From Fusobacterium sp. (GTDB taxonomy: Bacteria > Fusobacteriota > Fusobacteriia > Fusobacteriales > Fusobacteriaceae), in assembly GCF_032477075.1 (NCBI RefSeq), contig NZ_JAWDXO010000024.1, positions 1 to 45,665 on the forward strand: 45,665 nucleotides of DNA, written 5' to 3'. Numbering within the stretch: position 1 is the first letter of the stretch; each line of letters opens with the position of its first letter. The notes under the pieces are model-generated. The model ran no database searches. It was not told where the DNA came from and was given only the letters and a program-made list of their open reading frames with translations. The translations under genes and the position numbers were made by a program. This document shows, piece after piece, positions 33,461 through 42,726 of this stretch.

Positions 33461-35284
33461 ATGGAAAATTTGAAAGATGCAAGTGTAGATGAAATTAAAA
33501 AAAGAGCTGAAGAAATAAGAAAAATATTGATAGAAACTGTAAGTAAAAATGGCGGGCATCTTGGTCCAAACCTTGGAGTAGTAGAACTTACTTTATGTCT
33601 GCATAAAGTTTTTGACTTTTCTCAAGATAAGTTACTTTTTGATGTGGGACATCAGTCATATATACACAAATTATTGACAGGGAGAGAAGAAAGATTTTTT
33701 ACTCTGAGGCAAAGATATGGAATTGGTCCATTTATGGACCCTAAAGAAAGTTCCTATGATCCATTTATATCTGGTCATGCAGGAACAGCTCTTTCAGCAG
33801 CAGCAGGAATTGCATTAGCTGATTCTACTAAAAAAGTAATAGTAGTTATTGGAGATGCTTCTATCTCTAATGGACACTCTCTAGAGGCTTTGAACAACAT
33901 TGGGGCAAAACTAAAAAACCTTATCATTATATTAAACGATAATGAGATGTCCATTGGAAAAAATGTAGGGTCTCTTTCTCGGTTTTTTGGAAAGCTGATG
34001 GTAAGTGCAAAGTATATGAATTTCAGAGATGATGTAAAAGCTATTATAAATAAAATAAGAATAGTAAACAGAGTATCTAATACACTTGAAAGAATGGAAT
34101 TTTCTGTAAAAAACTTCTTTCTCCCATTGAGTATTCTTGAAAGCCTTGGTTTAAAATTTTTAGGAGTTATAGATGGACACAATATAGAAGAATTAATCAA
34201 TACATTTAATAAAGTAAAGGATATGGAAGGACCAATCTTTATACATATAAAAACTCAAAAAGGTAAAGGTTATTTATTTGCTGAAAAAGATCAAGAAAAA
34301 TTTCATGGAATATCACCATTTGATATGAAAACAGGTTCTACTCCTTGTAAAATCAAAACTTATTCTAGTATTTTAGGAGAAGAGATGGTAAAACTTGGAG
34401 AAAGAGATGAAAATATTTATGCTATTACTGCAGGAATGGTAAAGGGAACAGGATTAGGAGAATTTTTTGAAAAATTTCCTAAGAGAGGTGTAGATGTAGG
34501 GATAGCTGAAGGGCATGCTGTAACTTTTGCAGGAGGGCTTGCTTCTATGGGGAAAAAACCATATGTAGCAATTTATTCAACTTTTATGCAAAGAGGGTTT
34601 AGTCAGCTTATTCATGATATTTCTATCCAGAAATTACCAGTTCGTTTTATAATAGATAGAGCAGGTATTGTAGGAGAAGATGGAAAAACTCATAATGGAC
34701 TTTATGACATTTCTATGTTTACAACTATACCAAACTATACAGTTGTTGCCCCTACTACTTGTGATGAACTTATAGAAGCTTTGGAGATATCAAAAGATTT
34801 TGATGAAGGACCTATGGTAATAAGAATACCACGAGAAATATCTTTTTCATTAGAAAATGATAAAAAATTGGAAATAGGTAAATGGAAGGAAATAAAAAAA
34901 GGGAAAAAAATTCTCTTTATAGCAACAGGGAGTATGCTAAAAGAGATTTTAAGCATAGATGAACAGTTAAAATCGAAAAAAATTGATGGAACAATAGTAA
35001 GTGCAGCTTCAATAAAACCTCTTGATGAAAAATACATATTGGACAATTTAGATAAATATGATAATATTTTTGTTATGGAAGAGGCTTATGAAAAAAATTC
35101 TTTTGGAAGCAGTATCTTAGATTTTATTAATGGAATAGGGAAGGAAAAAATTATAAATAAAATAGCAATAGAAAATGGAATCGTGCCACATGGAAAGCGG
35201 GGAGAACTTTTGGAAGAATTTGGTTTAAAAGGAGAAAATTTAATTAAAAGAATTGAGGAAAAAATAGATGCAGGAAAAAAATAA
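33461..35284 (+). CDS. dxs: 1-deoxy-D-xylulose-5-phosphate synthase
   Basis: This 607-residue thiamine-diphosphate enzyme joins pyruvate and glyceraldehyde 3-phosphate to start the MEP isoprenoid pathway. Recognisable parts are GGHLGPNLGVVELTLCLH, DVGHQSYIHKLLTGR, SGHAGTALSAA, the TPP-binding VIGDASISNGHSLEALNN (the usual GDG is GDA), and in the second half the transketolase core (GIAEGHAVTFAGGLASMG; RAGIVGEDGKTHNG). Its length is normal. ispH, the last step of the same pathway, lies 13 kb upstream in another operon. Confidence 0.94.
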   Translation: MENLKDASVDEIKKRAEEIRKILIETVSKNGGHLGPNLGVVELTLCLHKVFDFSQDKLLFDVGHQSYIHKLLTGREERFFTLRQRYGIGPFMDPKESSYDPFISGHAGTALSAAAGIALADSTKKVIVVIGDASISNGHSLEALNNIGAKLKNLIIILNDNEMSIGKNVGSLSRFFGKLMVSAKYMNFRDDVKAIINKIRIVNRVSNTLERMEFSVKNFFLPLSILESLGLKFLGVIDGHNIEELINTFNKVKDMEGPIFIHIKTQKGKGYLFAEKDQEKFHGISPFDMKTGSTPCKIKTYSSILGEEMVKLGERDENIYAITAGMVKGTGLGEFFEKFPKRGVDVGIAEGHAVTFAGGLASMGKKPYVAIYSTFMQRGFSQLIHDISIQKLPVRFIIDRAGIVGEDGKTHNGLYDISMFTTIPNYTVVAPTTCDELIEALEISKDFDEGPMVIRIPREISFSLENDKKLEIGKWKEIKKGKKILFIATGSMLKEILSIDEQLKSKKIDGTIVSAASIKPLDEKYILDNLDKYDNIFVMEEAYEKNSFGSSILDFINGIGKEKIINKIAIENGIVPHGKRGELLEEFGLKGENLIKRIEEKIDAGKK

Positions 35285-36104
35285 GAAAGCATTGGAATTC
35301 ATAGAAAATCTTTTAGAATTAGAAATGGTAAAAGATTTGGAACTTTTTGATGACCAAGGTGTGAAAGTTTCAACTCATACCTATGATGTCTTGAAGATAT
35401 CTATCGATGAACTCAAAAGAGATTATAAAAATTTTTCTGAAGCCAGGCAGAGAGTGGATTTTTTTGCTATGACAGTAGGAATAATAATCCATGATCTCAG
35501 TAAAGGAAGCATTAGAAAAACAGAAGAAAAATTTTCACATTCACAAATGATGCTAAAAAAACCTGAATATATAACAAGGGAAGCAGATAAAGTATTAAAA
35601 GATGTAGAGGAAGCTATTGGAGCAGAACTTAATGATACTATAAGAAAAAATATAATTCATATAGTATTATCCCATCATGGTAAATGGGGGAAGATACAAC
35701 CTAATACAAAAGAAGCTCACATAGTTCATAGGGCTGATATGTATTCAGCAAAGTATCATAGAATAAATCCAATAGGTGCTGATAAAATACTGGAACTTAT
35801 GTCTCAGGGAGCGTTGCTTGAAGAGATAGCAGAAAAATTGAACTGTACTCAGGGAGTAGTAAAAGATAGATTAAAAAGAGCTAAACAAGAACTTAATCTA
35901 AAAAATACAAAACAGCTTATAAATTATTATAAGAAAAACAAAAAAATTCCAATTGGAGATAATTTTTTTATTCAGAGAGTAAGAGAAACGGAAAAATTAA
36001 AAAGAATGGTAGATAGAAAGGGATTTAAAAACATAATGCTTGAAAGCCCACTTCTTCCATACTTTAATGATGATATAATTTTTAAAAAAGATAAAGATAA
36101 ATAG
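35268..36104 (+). CDS. HD-domain hydrolase with C-terminal helix-turn-helix
   Basis: This 278-residue protein combines an HD metal-dependent domain with a HTH. HD-type residues are H37 (STHTYDVL), H75-D76 (IIIHDLSKG), H91, H136-H137 (LSHHGKWG) and H154/D157 (IVHRADMYSAKYH). The last two resemble the exoribonuclease YhaM. Residues about 180-212 look like a sigma-region-4 or LuxR type HTH (LLEEIAEKLNCTQGVVKDRL). Substrate and role are unknown; a phosphodiesterase or nuclease coupled to a nucleic-acid-binding tail is possible. It overlaps dxs by 17 bases, with gagg at 35255-35258. Confidence 0.75.
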   Translation: MQEKNKKALEFIENLLELEMVKDLELFDDQGVKVSTHTYDVLKISIDELKRDYKNFSEARQRVDFFAMTVGIIIHDLSKGSIRKTEEKFSHSQMMLKKPEYITREADKVLKDVEEAIGAELNDTIRKNIIHIVLSHHGKWGKIQPNTKEAHIVHRADMYSAKYHRINPIGADKILELMSQGALLEEIAEKLNCTQGVVKDRLKRAKQELNLKNTKQLINYYKKNKKIPIGDNFFIQRVRETEKLKRMVDRKGFKNIMLESPLLPYFNDDIIFKKDKDK

Positions 36105-36126
36105 ATGATATTTTTAGAGGTGAAAA

Positions 36127-36936
36127 ATGAAAGAGAGATTAGACATTCTCTTAGTAAAAAATGGGTTTTTTGAAAGTAAAGAGCAGGCTCAGAGAGCTAT
36201 AATGGCTGGATTGGTAATAGTAGATAATAAAAAAATAGACAAGAGCGGAACTTTTATAAAATTAGATAAAGAGCCTGTTATAAGAATAAAAGGAGAAATG
36301 TCTAAATATGTAAGCAGAGGTGGATTAAAACTTGAAAAAGCCTTACAAGTATTTGGAATGAAACTTACTGGAAAGTTAATCCTTGATGTAGGAGCTTCAA
36401 CAGGAGGCTTTACAGATTGTTCACTTCAAAATGGAGCTGAATTTGTATATGCAATGGATGTAGGAACTAACCAACTTGATTGGAAACTTCGAAATCATAA
36501 TAAAGTAAAAGCTATAGAAAATACTCATATAAAAGATTTAACAGAAAATGAATTAGATAATAGAAAAATGGATTATATAGTAATGGATGTTTCTTTTATA
36601 TCTATAACAAAGGTATTAGAACATTTGATAAAATTTTGTCAGCCAGAGACTAAACTTATGGCTTTAATCAAGCCTCAATTTGAGGTAGGCAGAGAACATA
36701 TAGAAAAAGGTGGGATAGTAAAGGATAGTATGCAGCATATAGAAGCTGTGAAAAAAGTTATTAAAGAGGGAGAAAAGAATAAATTTTATATTGAAGGATT
36801 AGATTTTTCCCCAATAACAGGAACAAAAGGGAACATAGAGTATATATCAATATTTGGACTTAAAGTTGAAAATAAAAAAAATATAGATATAGATGGGATT
36901 GTCAAAAATGGTAGGAATTTAGGAGGAGCTGTATGA
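36127..36936 (+). CDS. tlyA: TlyA-family rRNA 2'-O-methyltransferase
   Basis: This 269-residue protein has an N-terminal S4 RNA-binding domain (ERLDILLVKNGFFESKEQAQ) and a FtsJ/RrmJ-like methyltransferase domain (ILDVGASTGGFTDCSLQNGA; MDVGTNQLDW; LIKPQFEVGR). TlyA proteins modify cytidines of 16S and 23S rRNA; some homologues are also called haemolysins, without firm evidence. agaggtg lies before the ATG. It overlaps ctpA by 4 bases (ATGA). Confidence 0.92.
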   Translation: MKERLDILLVKNGFFESKEQAQRAIMAGLVIVDNKKIDKSGTFIKLDKEPVIRIKGEMSKYVSRGGLKLEKALQVFGMKLTGKLILDVGASTGGFTDCSLQNGAEFVYAMDVGTNQLDWKLRNHNKVKAIENTHIKDLTENELDNRKMDYIVMDVSFISITKVLEHLIKFCQPETKLMALIKPQFEVGREHIEKGGIVKDSMQHIEAVKKVIKEGEKNKFYIEGLDFSPITGTKGNIEYISIFGLKVENKKNIDIDGIVKNGRNLGGAV

Positions 36937-38219
36937 AAAAGTTGTTTAAGAACAAAATAATAGTGCTGTTATTTTCAATGATTGTTTTTTCTAATTGTTT
37001 TTCAGCAAATGAAGATAAAAGTGGATTTCTTTCAAATATAAGAGAGTTGAAAGAACTTTCTGATATTATGGATATACTTAATGAAAATTATGTAGGTGAA
37101 AAGAAAATAGATAAAAAAATCCTCCTTCAAGGTGCAGTTAAAGGAATGTTAGAATCTTTAGATGATCCTCATTCAAATTATTTTACTAAAGCTGAGTTAG
37201 AAAGTTTTAAAGAAGATTTGAAAGGAACTTATGTAGGTGTTGGGATGGTAGTGCAAAAAAGGGTCAATGAACCTCTTACAGTAGTATCTCCAATAGAAGA
37301 TGGACCAGCTTTTAAAGTTGGAGTAAAACCAAAAGATAAAATAATAGCTATTGATGGTGAAGCTACATATAAACTTACAAGTGAAGAAAGTGTGAAAAAA
37401 CTTAAAGGTGAACCTAATACAAAAGTAAAAGTGACAGTATACAGAGAATCTACAAAAGAAACAAAAGATATAGAAATAGAAAGAGCTGTTGTAGAGCTTA
37501 AATATGTAAAACATAGAATGCTTGATGATAAAATTGGTTATTTGAGACTTACTCAATTTGGAGAAAATGTATATCCAGATGTAAAAAAAGCTATGGAAGA
37601 GCTGCAAAAAAATAATATGAAAGCTCTTGTATTTGATTTGAGAAGTAATCCAGGCGGAGCTCTGGATCAAGCTATAAAAATTTCTTCTATGTTTCTGAAA
37701 GAAGGAAGAGTAGTAAGTGTAAAATCTAAAGAGGGAACAGAGCAGGTATCTAATAGAGAAGGTAAATATTATGGAGATTTTCCTCTTGTTATTCTCATTA
37801 ATGGAGGAAGTGCTTCTGCATCTGAGATTGTATCTGGAGCAATAAAAGATAATAAAAGGGGTATTCTTGTAGGAGAAAAATCTTTCGGAAAAGGAAGTGT
37901 ACAAACTCTTATTCCATTACCAGATGGAGATGGAATGAAACTTACTATTGCTAAATATTATACTCCAAGTGGAATATCTATTCATGGAAAAGGAATAGAA
38001 CCAGATGTAGTAGTAGAGGAAAAAGAAGGATATATGCTTTTTGATAGTATGGTAACTAATATAGATGAAACTGAAACAAAAGAAAATAAAAAAGAAATAA
38101 TAAAAGAAATTAAAGGAGAAGAAGCAGCAGAAAAATATTCTCAACATAAAGATATACAATTAGATACAGCTGTAGGAATACTTAAAGGACTTCTTCTAAA
38201 TAAAGAAAATAGCAAGTAG
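36933..38219 (+). CDS. ctpA: S41-family C-terminal processing protease
   Basis: This 428-residue exported serine protease trims proteins in the envelope. A signal sequence occupies the first 25 residues or so. A PDZ domain lies at about 100-180 (VVQKRVNEPLTVVSPIEDGP), and the S41 core follows with the dyad S295 (GGSASASEIVS) and K320 (GEKSFGKGSVQT), 25 residues apart as in the family. An acidic/lysine tail closes the protein. aggaggag lies before ATG 36933, inside tlyA. Confidence 0.93.
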   Translation: MKKLFKNKIIVLLFSMIVFSNCFSANEDKSGFLSNIRELKELSDIMDILNENYVGEKKIDKKILLQGAVKGMLESLDDPHSNYFTKAELESFKEDLKGTYVGVGMVVQKRVNEPLTVVSPIEDGPAFKVGVKPKDKIIAIDGEATYKLTSEESVKKLKGEPNTKVKVTVYRESTKETKDIEIERAVVELKYVKHRMLDDKIGYLRLTQFGENVYPDVKKAMEELQKNNMKALVFDLRSNPGGALDQAIKISSMFLKEGRVVSVKSKEGTEQVSNREGKYYGDFPLVILINGGSASASEIVSGAIKDNKRGILVGEKSFGKGSVQTLIPLPDGDGMKLTIAKYYTPSGISIHGKGIEPDVVVEEKEGYMLFDSMVTNIDETETKENKKEIIKEIKGEEAAEKYSQHKDIQLDTAVGILKGLLLNKENSK

Positions 38220-38233
38220 AAGGGTGAAGAAAT

Positions 38234-38899
38234 ATGCTTTATATAGTAGCAACTCCAATAGGAAATCTTGAGGATATGACTTTCAGAGCAATTCGTACTT
38301 TGAAAGAAGTAAATTATATTTTTGCTGAAGATACAAGAGTTACAAGAAAGCTTTTAAATCATTATGAAATAGAAAATATAGTATATAGATATGATGAGCA
38401 TACAAAGATGCATCAGATTGCAAATATAATAAATCTTTTAAAAGAAGGAAAAGAGATCGCTTTGGTAACAGATGCAGGAACACCATGTATATCAGATCCT
38501 GGATATGAGTTAGTAGATGCAGCTCATAATGAAGGAATAAAAGTTGTTCCAATTCCTGGAGCAAGTGCTTTAACAGCAGCAGCTTCAGCAGCTGGAATAA
38601 CTATGAGAAGATTCTGTTTTGAAGGTTTTCTCCCTAAGAAAAAAGGGAGGCAGACACTTTTAAAAACTCTGTCACAGGAAGAAAGAACAATAATAATATA
38701 TGAATCACCTTTTAGAATAGAAAAAACTTTAAGAGATATAGAACAGTTTATGGGAGTGAAAGAAGTAGTAATCATAAGGGAGATTACAAAAATATATGAA
38801 GAAATACTGAGAGGAACAACTACAGAGCTTATAGAAAAACTTGCCAAAAATCCAATAAAAGGTGAGATAGTTTTTCTTATCAAGGGGCAAGAAGATTAA
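38234..38899 (+). CDS. rsmI: 16S rRNA cytidine-1402 2'-O-methyltransferase RsmI
   Basis: This 221-residue tetrapyrrole-methylase-fold enzyme methylates C1402 of 16S rRNA. Family motifs are VATPIGNLEDMTFRAIRTL at the N-terminus, FAEDTRVTRKLLNHY, LVTDAGTPCISDPGYELV and PIPGASALTAAASAAG. It lacks the C-terminal extension of some homologues. agggtgaaga lies before ATG 38234. No RsmH lies in the window. Confidence 0.94.
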   Translation: MLYIVATPIGNLEDMTFRAIRTLKEVNYIFAEDTRVTRKLLNHYEIENIVYRYDEHTKMHQIANIINLLKEGKEIALVTDAGTPCISDPGYELVDAAHNEGIKVVPIPGASALTAAASAAGITMRRFCFEGFLPKKKGRQTLLKTLSQEERTIIIYESPFRIEKTLRDIEQFMGVKEVVIIREITKIYEEILRGTTTELIEKLAKNPIKGEIVFLIKGQED

Positions 38900-38920
38900 T
38901 TTAAGGGAGTAGTGTAAACC

Positions 38921-39784
38921 ATGTCAATGACAAAAATAAATTGGTATCCAGGTCATATGAAGAAAACAAAAGACCTGATAAAAGAAAATATGCAGCTGAT
39001 AGATATAGTTCTAGAAGTAGTGGATGCAAGAATACCTTTATCCAGCAAAAATCCTGATATTTCAGGTCTTGCTAAGAATAAAAAAAGAGTTATAGTTTTA
39101 AATAAATCTGATCTTGTGGAAAAGTCAGAAATATTATATTGGAAAAAATATTTTAAAGAAAATAATATGGCTGATGAAGTTCTTGAAATCAGTGCAGAAA
39201 CTGGTTTCAATATAAAAGCACTTTACTCTATTATAGATAAGGTATCAGCTGAAAAAAAAGAAAAAATGAAAGCTAAAGGTTTAAGAAAAGTAAATACAAG
39301 ATTAATGGTAGTAGGTATACCAAATGTAGGGAAATCGAGACTTATTAATAGAATTGTAGGAAAAAGCAGTGCTGGAGTAGGAAATAAACCTGGATTTACT
39401 AGAGGAAAACAATGGGTAAGAATAAAAGAAGGATTGGAGTTATTAGACACTCCAGGAATTTTATGGCCTAAATTTGAAAGTGATGAAGTTGGGCAAAATT
39501 TAGCAATAACTGGAGCAATAAGAGATGAAATACTTCCAATAGAAGATATTTCTTGTATTTTAATTTCAAAAATGATTAAATATGGATTATGGAATATTCT
39601 TAAAGAAAGATATAAACTATTAGATGAGGATAAAAGTGAAATTATGGGTGAGATTCTTGAAAAGATAGCTCTTAGAAATAAGATGTTCAATAAAGGAGAA
39701 AATCTTAATATTCAACAAGCAGCATATACAGTTCTTAGAGATTATAGAAATTGTAGATTAAGTAAATTTGGTTTGGACAAGTAA
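38921..39784 (+). CDS. rbgA: Ribosome biogenesis GTPase YlqF/RbgA
   Basis: This 287-residue GTPase helps assemble the 50S subunit. Its motifs are circularly permuted, as in the family: NKSD (61-64) comes first, then the P-loop GIPNVGKS (132-139), then LDTPGILWP. The N-terminal INWYPGHMKK is diagnostic of RbgA. aagggagtag lies before the ATG; a second ATG two codons later is also possible. It overlaps the untranslated lead of nadE. Confidence 0.93.
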   Translation: MSMTKINWYPGHMKKTKDLIKENMQLIDIVLEVVDARIPLSSKNPDISGLAKNKKRVIVLNKSDLVEKSEILYWKKYFKENNMADEVLEISAETGFNIKALYSIIDKVSAEKKEKMKAKGLRKVNTRLMVVGIPNVGKSRLINRIVGKSSAGVGNKPGFTRGKQWVRIKEGLELLDTPGILWPKFESDEVGQNLAITGAIRDEILPIEDISCILISKMIKYGLWNILKERYKLLDEDKSEIMGEILEKIALRNKMFNKGENLNIQQAAYTVLRDYRNCRLSKFGLDK

Positions 39785-39794
39785 TGGAGGAATA

Positions 39795-40616
39795 ATGGAA
39801 AAACTAAATATAGACTTAAATGTTTTGGAAGAAACTTTAGTCAATTTTTTGAAAGAAGAAGTAGGAAAAGTAGGATTTAATAAAGTAGTATTAGGATTGT
39901 CTGGAGGAATAGATTCGGCTCTTGTAGCATTTCTTGCAGCTAAGGCATTTAGCCCTGAAAATGTTTTAGGGATAATGATGCCATATAAAGCTTCGAGCAA
40001 AGAAAGCATTGAACATGCAGAACTTGTAATAAAAGCTTTAGGAATAAGAAATAAAAAAATAGAGATAACACCAATGGTAGAGGCTTATTTTAATTTAGAA
40101 TCAGATATGAGCAGCCTTAGAAAGGGTAATAAAATGGCTAGAGAGAGAATGTCTATACTTTTTGATCATTCAGCTAAAGAAAAAGCTTTAGTGCTTGGAA
40201 CTTCTAATAAAACTGAAATAATGTTAGGGTATAGTACTCAATTTGGAGATTCAGCTTCAGCAGTTAACCCAATAGGTGATTTATATAAAACACATGTGTG
40301 GAATTTATCAAAACATATGGGAATACCAAAAGAGCTTATTGAAAAAAAACCGAGTGCTGATTTATGGGAAGGGCAAACTGATGAACAAGAACTTGGATTT
40401 TCATATAAAATGGCGGATGAAATATTATATAGACTTATAGATGAAAGAATGACTCCAGAAGAAATAATCAGAGAAGGATTTTCTAAAGATACTGTAGAAA
40501 CAATAATCAAAAAAATAAAACTTTCACAATATAAAAGAAAACTACCAACAATAGCTAAGGTGTCAAGAAGAACTATGGGAATGGAATTCAGATATCCTAG
40601 AGATTGGGGAGTATAG
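39795..40616 (+). CDS. nadE: NAD+ synthase (ammonia-dependent)
   Basis: This 273-residue ATP pyrophosphatase makes NAD+ from nicotinic acid adenine dinucleotide. The P-loop is SGGIDS (36-41), and VLGTSNKTEIMLGYSTQFGD and SADLWEGQTDEQELG complete the active site. It lacks a glutaminase domain, so ammonia is the nitrogen source. ATG 39795 has ggaggaa upstream; an in-frame ATG nine codons earlier lies in rbgA without a ribosome binding site. Confidence 0.94.
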   Translation: MEKLNIDLNVLEETLVNFLKEEVGKVGFNKVVLGLSGGIDSALVAFLAAKAFSPENVLGIMMPYKASSKESIEHAELVIKALGIRNKKIEITPMVEAYFNLESDMSSLRKGNKMARERMSILFDHSAKEKALVLGTSNKTEIMLGYSTQFGDSASAVNPIGDLYKTHVWNLSKHMGIPKELIEKKPSADLWEGQTDEQELGFSYKMADEILYRLIDERMTPEEIIREGFSKDTVETIIKKIKLSQYKRKLPTIAKVSRRTMGMEFRYPRDWGV

Positions 40617-40649
40617 CAAATTATCTTGTATACAGAGGGAGTGATTTTA

Positions 40650-41081
40650 TTGCCAAAAAAAGAAGCACAATTAAAAGAGGAATTAGATGAGTTTAAGAAA
40701 GAAAAAGAAAGAATCAGAAGTATAGTTGGTCAAATTGGAGGAGCAAATAATTCACAGCATAAAATAATAAATTTTTTGTTTGTTGTATTAATCATAGTTC
40801 TTCTTATTTTAGGAGTAGTACTTCAAAAGATAACATTATTTTTAACTTTAGAGGTAGCTGTACTATTAGGAATATTCAAACTTATATGGATGTTTTATGA
40901 AGCACAGAGAGCAAGTCATTTTCAATTTTGGATATTGAATTCATTGGAATATAGAATCAATGAAGTAGATAGAAGAGTAAAAAAAATAGAAAAACTTTTG
41001 ACTAAAGATCAAGAAGTTAAAAAAGATGTTGAAGAAGATACTGATGAAAGCATAAGTGAAGAACAGCAAACAGCTGAATAG
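40650..41081 (+). CDS. Hypothetical membrane protein with coiled-coil ends
   Basis: I do not recognise this 143-residue protein. It has a charged N-terminal helix (residues 1-32, coiled-coil-like), two close membrane helices (about 41-80) and a C-terminal charged helix ending in an acidic tail. It starts at TTG 40650, supported by gaggga nine bases upstream; alternatives further up lack a site. It sits 11 bp before an NfeD-type gene, which suggests that both act in one membrane complex. Confidence 0.6.
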   Translation: MPKKEAQLKEELDEFKKEKERIRSIVGQIGGANNSQHKIINFLFVVLIIVLLILGVVLQKITLFLTLEVAVLLGIFKLIWMFYEAQRASHFQFWILNSLEYRINEVDRRVKKIEKLLTKDQEVKKDVEEDTDESISEEQQTAE

Positions 41082-41092
41082 GGGGGATACAT

Positions 41093-41518
41093 ATGGCAGT
41101 ATACTGGCTGGCAGGTGCAGTATTTTTCACAGTGGTAGAACTTATAGTTCCTGGACTTATTTCTATTTGGTTTGCTTTAGCAGCAGCCATTACCATATTT
41201 TTTTCTATAGTAGTAGATAATGGATTGTATCAAGGATATTTCTTTGTAATACTTTCAGCTGTACTTCTTGCATCAACTAGAAAATTTTCTAAAAAGATGC
41301 TTGAAAGAAAGGATGGTAATGTGGATCGTATAACTGGTAGTGTTGTTGAAATAAAGGGGATAGATCCAAATGGAAATTATGAAATCTATTTTGATGGAAA
41401 ACATTGGGTGGGAAAATCTGATGAAAAATTAGAAATTGGAGATAAAGTAAAAATTTTAAGAATTGAAGGTATAAAACTTGTTCTTGAAAAAATTGAATGT
41501 AAAAGTGATATTGAGTAA
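41093..41518 (+). CDS. NfeD-family membrane protein
   Basis: This 141-residue short-form NfeD protein has two to three N-terminal membrane helices (WLAGAVFFTVVELIVPGLIS) and a C-terminal OB-fold domain (ITGSVVEIKGIDPNGNYEIY; GDKVKILRIEGIKLVLE). NfeD proteins usually partner a stomatin/flotillin-like protein, but none is adjacent here. ggggga lies before ATG 41093. It is the last gene of the run that began at 23373. Confidence 0.88.
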   Translation: MAVYWLAGAVFFTVVELIVPGLISIWFALAAAITIFFSIVVDNGLYQGYFFVILSAVLLASTRKFSKKMLERKDGNVDRITGSVVEIKGIDPNGNYEIYFDGKHWVGKSDEKLEIGDKVKILRIEGIKLVLEKIECKSDIE

Positions 41519-41575
41519 AAAATGAGAGAGGCAATAGTAGGGAATTTATACCTATGAAAGCACTCTCGTTTTTAT
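41519..41575 (+). terminator. Terminator after the NfeD gene
   Basis: aaaatgagag (41519-41528) pairs with ctctcgtttt (41563-41572) including one G-U, with an inner tagg/ccta hairpin, and more T's follow. The rest of the gap up to 41790 is AT-rich with a lone TTGACA (41705-41710) lacking a good -10; nothing else is clear. Confidence 0.7.
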
Positions 41576-41790
41576 TTGGAAACAATTTATTAAATTTTAA
41601 TAGGAAAATTATAATAATTTAAGTTATATTGAATAGATAATTCAAGAAAATAGGAATTTTTGAAAGATAATTGGAATAAAATAATTATTTTTTGTAACAC
41701 TTTTTTGACATTAGGCTGATATATGTAAAAAAATTAGAAAAAATGAAAGGTAAATTATCTAAATTTGCGAAAAAATTATAATATTTTATT

Positions 41791-41819
41791 TTGCTTTTAT
41801 ATAAATTATAGTTTATAAT
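41791..41819 (+). promoter_or_regulatory. Promoter of the second RpiR operon
   Basis: TTGCTT (41791-41796) and TATAAT (41814-41819) are 17 bp apart, 34 bp before the start codon. Confidence 0.7.
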
Positions 41820-41853
41820 TAAAATAAAATCATTTAAATAAGAGGGGAAAACT

Positions 41854-42705
41854 ATGAAGAAAAAAATACTAAATTATTTGGATGGAAATTATGAAAGTTT
41901 TAGTAAAAGTTTTAAGAAAATAGCTGATTATATTAAATATAATCAAAGTATAATATCTTTTATTTCAATAAACCAATTAGCTATAGAAACAGAAACAAGT
42001 CCAGCTACAATTACAAGATTTTCAAAAAATCTTGGTTTTAAAGGATACCCAGATTTTCAAAAAATATTCCAAAAAGAAGTAGAGAAAGAAACATCATATA
42101 TGAAAGGACTTAAAAATAGTATTGGAGAAGCTGCTACTGGCAGTAATATTATTAAAGATATTATAGATACCAATATAGAACTTCTTCAAGAAATGGATAT
42201 AGTAGAATTAGAAAAGTCGTTAGATCAAGCTGTTGAATGGATAAAAAGCAGCAGAAAATTGTATGTATTAGGGGCTAGAGGATCTTATGCCCTTGCATAT
42301 TATCTTTATTTTATGCTTAAAGAATTCAGAGAAGGAGTGGAATTGATGATATCTGGAGCATCAGATTTTACTGATAAACTCCTTTATTCACAAAAAGAAG
42401 ATTTATTATTTACAATTTCCTTTCACCCATATACAAACTTTACATATCAGGTAACAGAGTTTTTTAAGGAACATGGTAATAAAGTAATTACAGTGACAGA
42501 TAAGAAAGATTCTACATTAGGAAATATATCTGATCTTGTATTGACAACTAAGAATGGAGAAAAAGCATATACTTTTGTTCCTGGGATAGTTTTAATTAAT
42601 GCACTTTTGGTAAAACTTGGAATGGAAGATAAAGAAAATGTTATGGATAGATTTGATAAGTTGAAAGAAATAACTGATAGATTTAATATATATATAGATA
42701 AATAA
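41854..42705 (+). CDS. MurR/RpiR-family transcriptional regulator (second copy)
   Basis: This is a 283-residue regulator with the same plan as the gene at 4775-5629. The HTH is around residues 38-60 (INQLAIETETSPATITRFSK), and the SIS domain covers about 125-250 (KLYVLGARGSYALAYYLYFM; LLFTISFHPYTNFTYQV). The two proteins are clearly related but not close. agaggggaaa lies before ATG 41854. It is followed by the tRNA-binding-domain gene and proC, which probably belong to its transcript; its ligand is unknown. Confidence 0.86.
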   Translation: MKKKILNYLDGNYESFSKSFKKIADYIKYNQSIISFISINQLAIETETSPATITRFSKNLGFKGYPDFQKIFQKEVEKETSYMKGLKNSIGEAATGSNIIKDIIDTNIELLQEMDIVELEKSLDQAVEWIKSSRKLYVLGARGSYALAYYLYFMLKEFREGVELMISGASDFTDKLLYSQKEDLLFTISFHPYTNFTYQVTEFFKEHGNKVITVTDKKDSTLGNISDLVLTTKNGEKAYTFVPGIVLINALLVKLGMEDKENVMDRFDKLKEITDRFNIYIDK

Positions 42706-42726
42706 TATATGTGCAGGAGATGAGAT

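Noticed and set aside
37197..37904. A 235-codon minus-strand reading frame inside ctpA
   Set aside because: It is an antisense shadow of a clearly real protease gene; its product is a low-complexity Tyr/Phe/Ser-rich string with no family resemblance.
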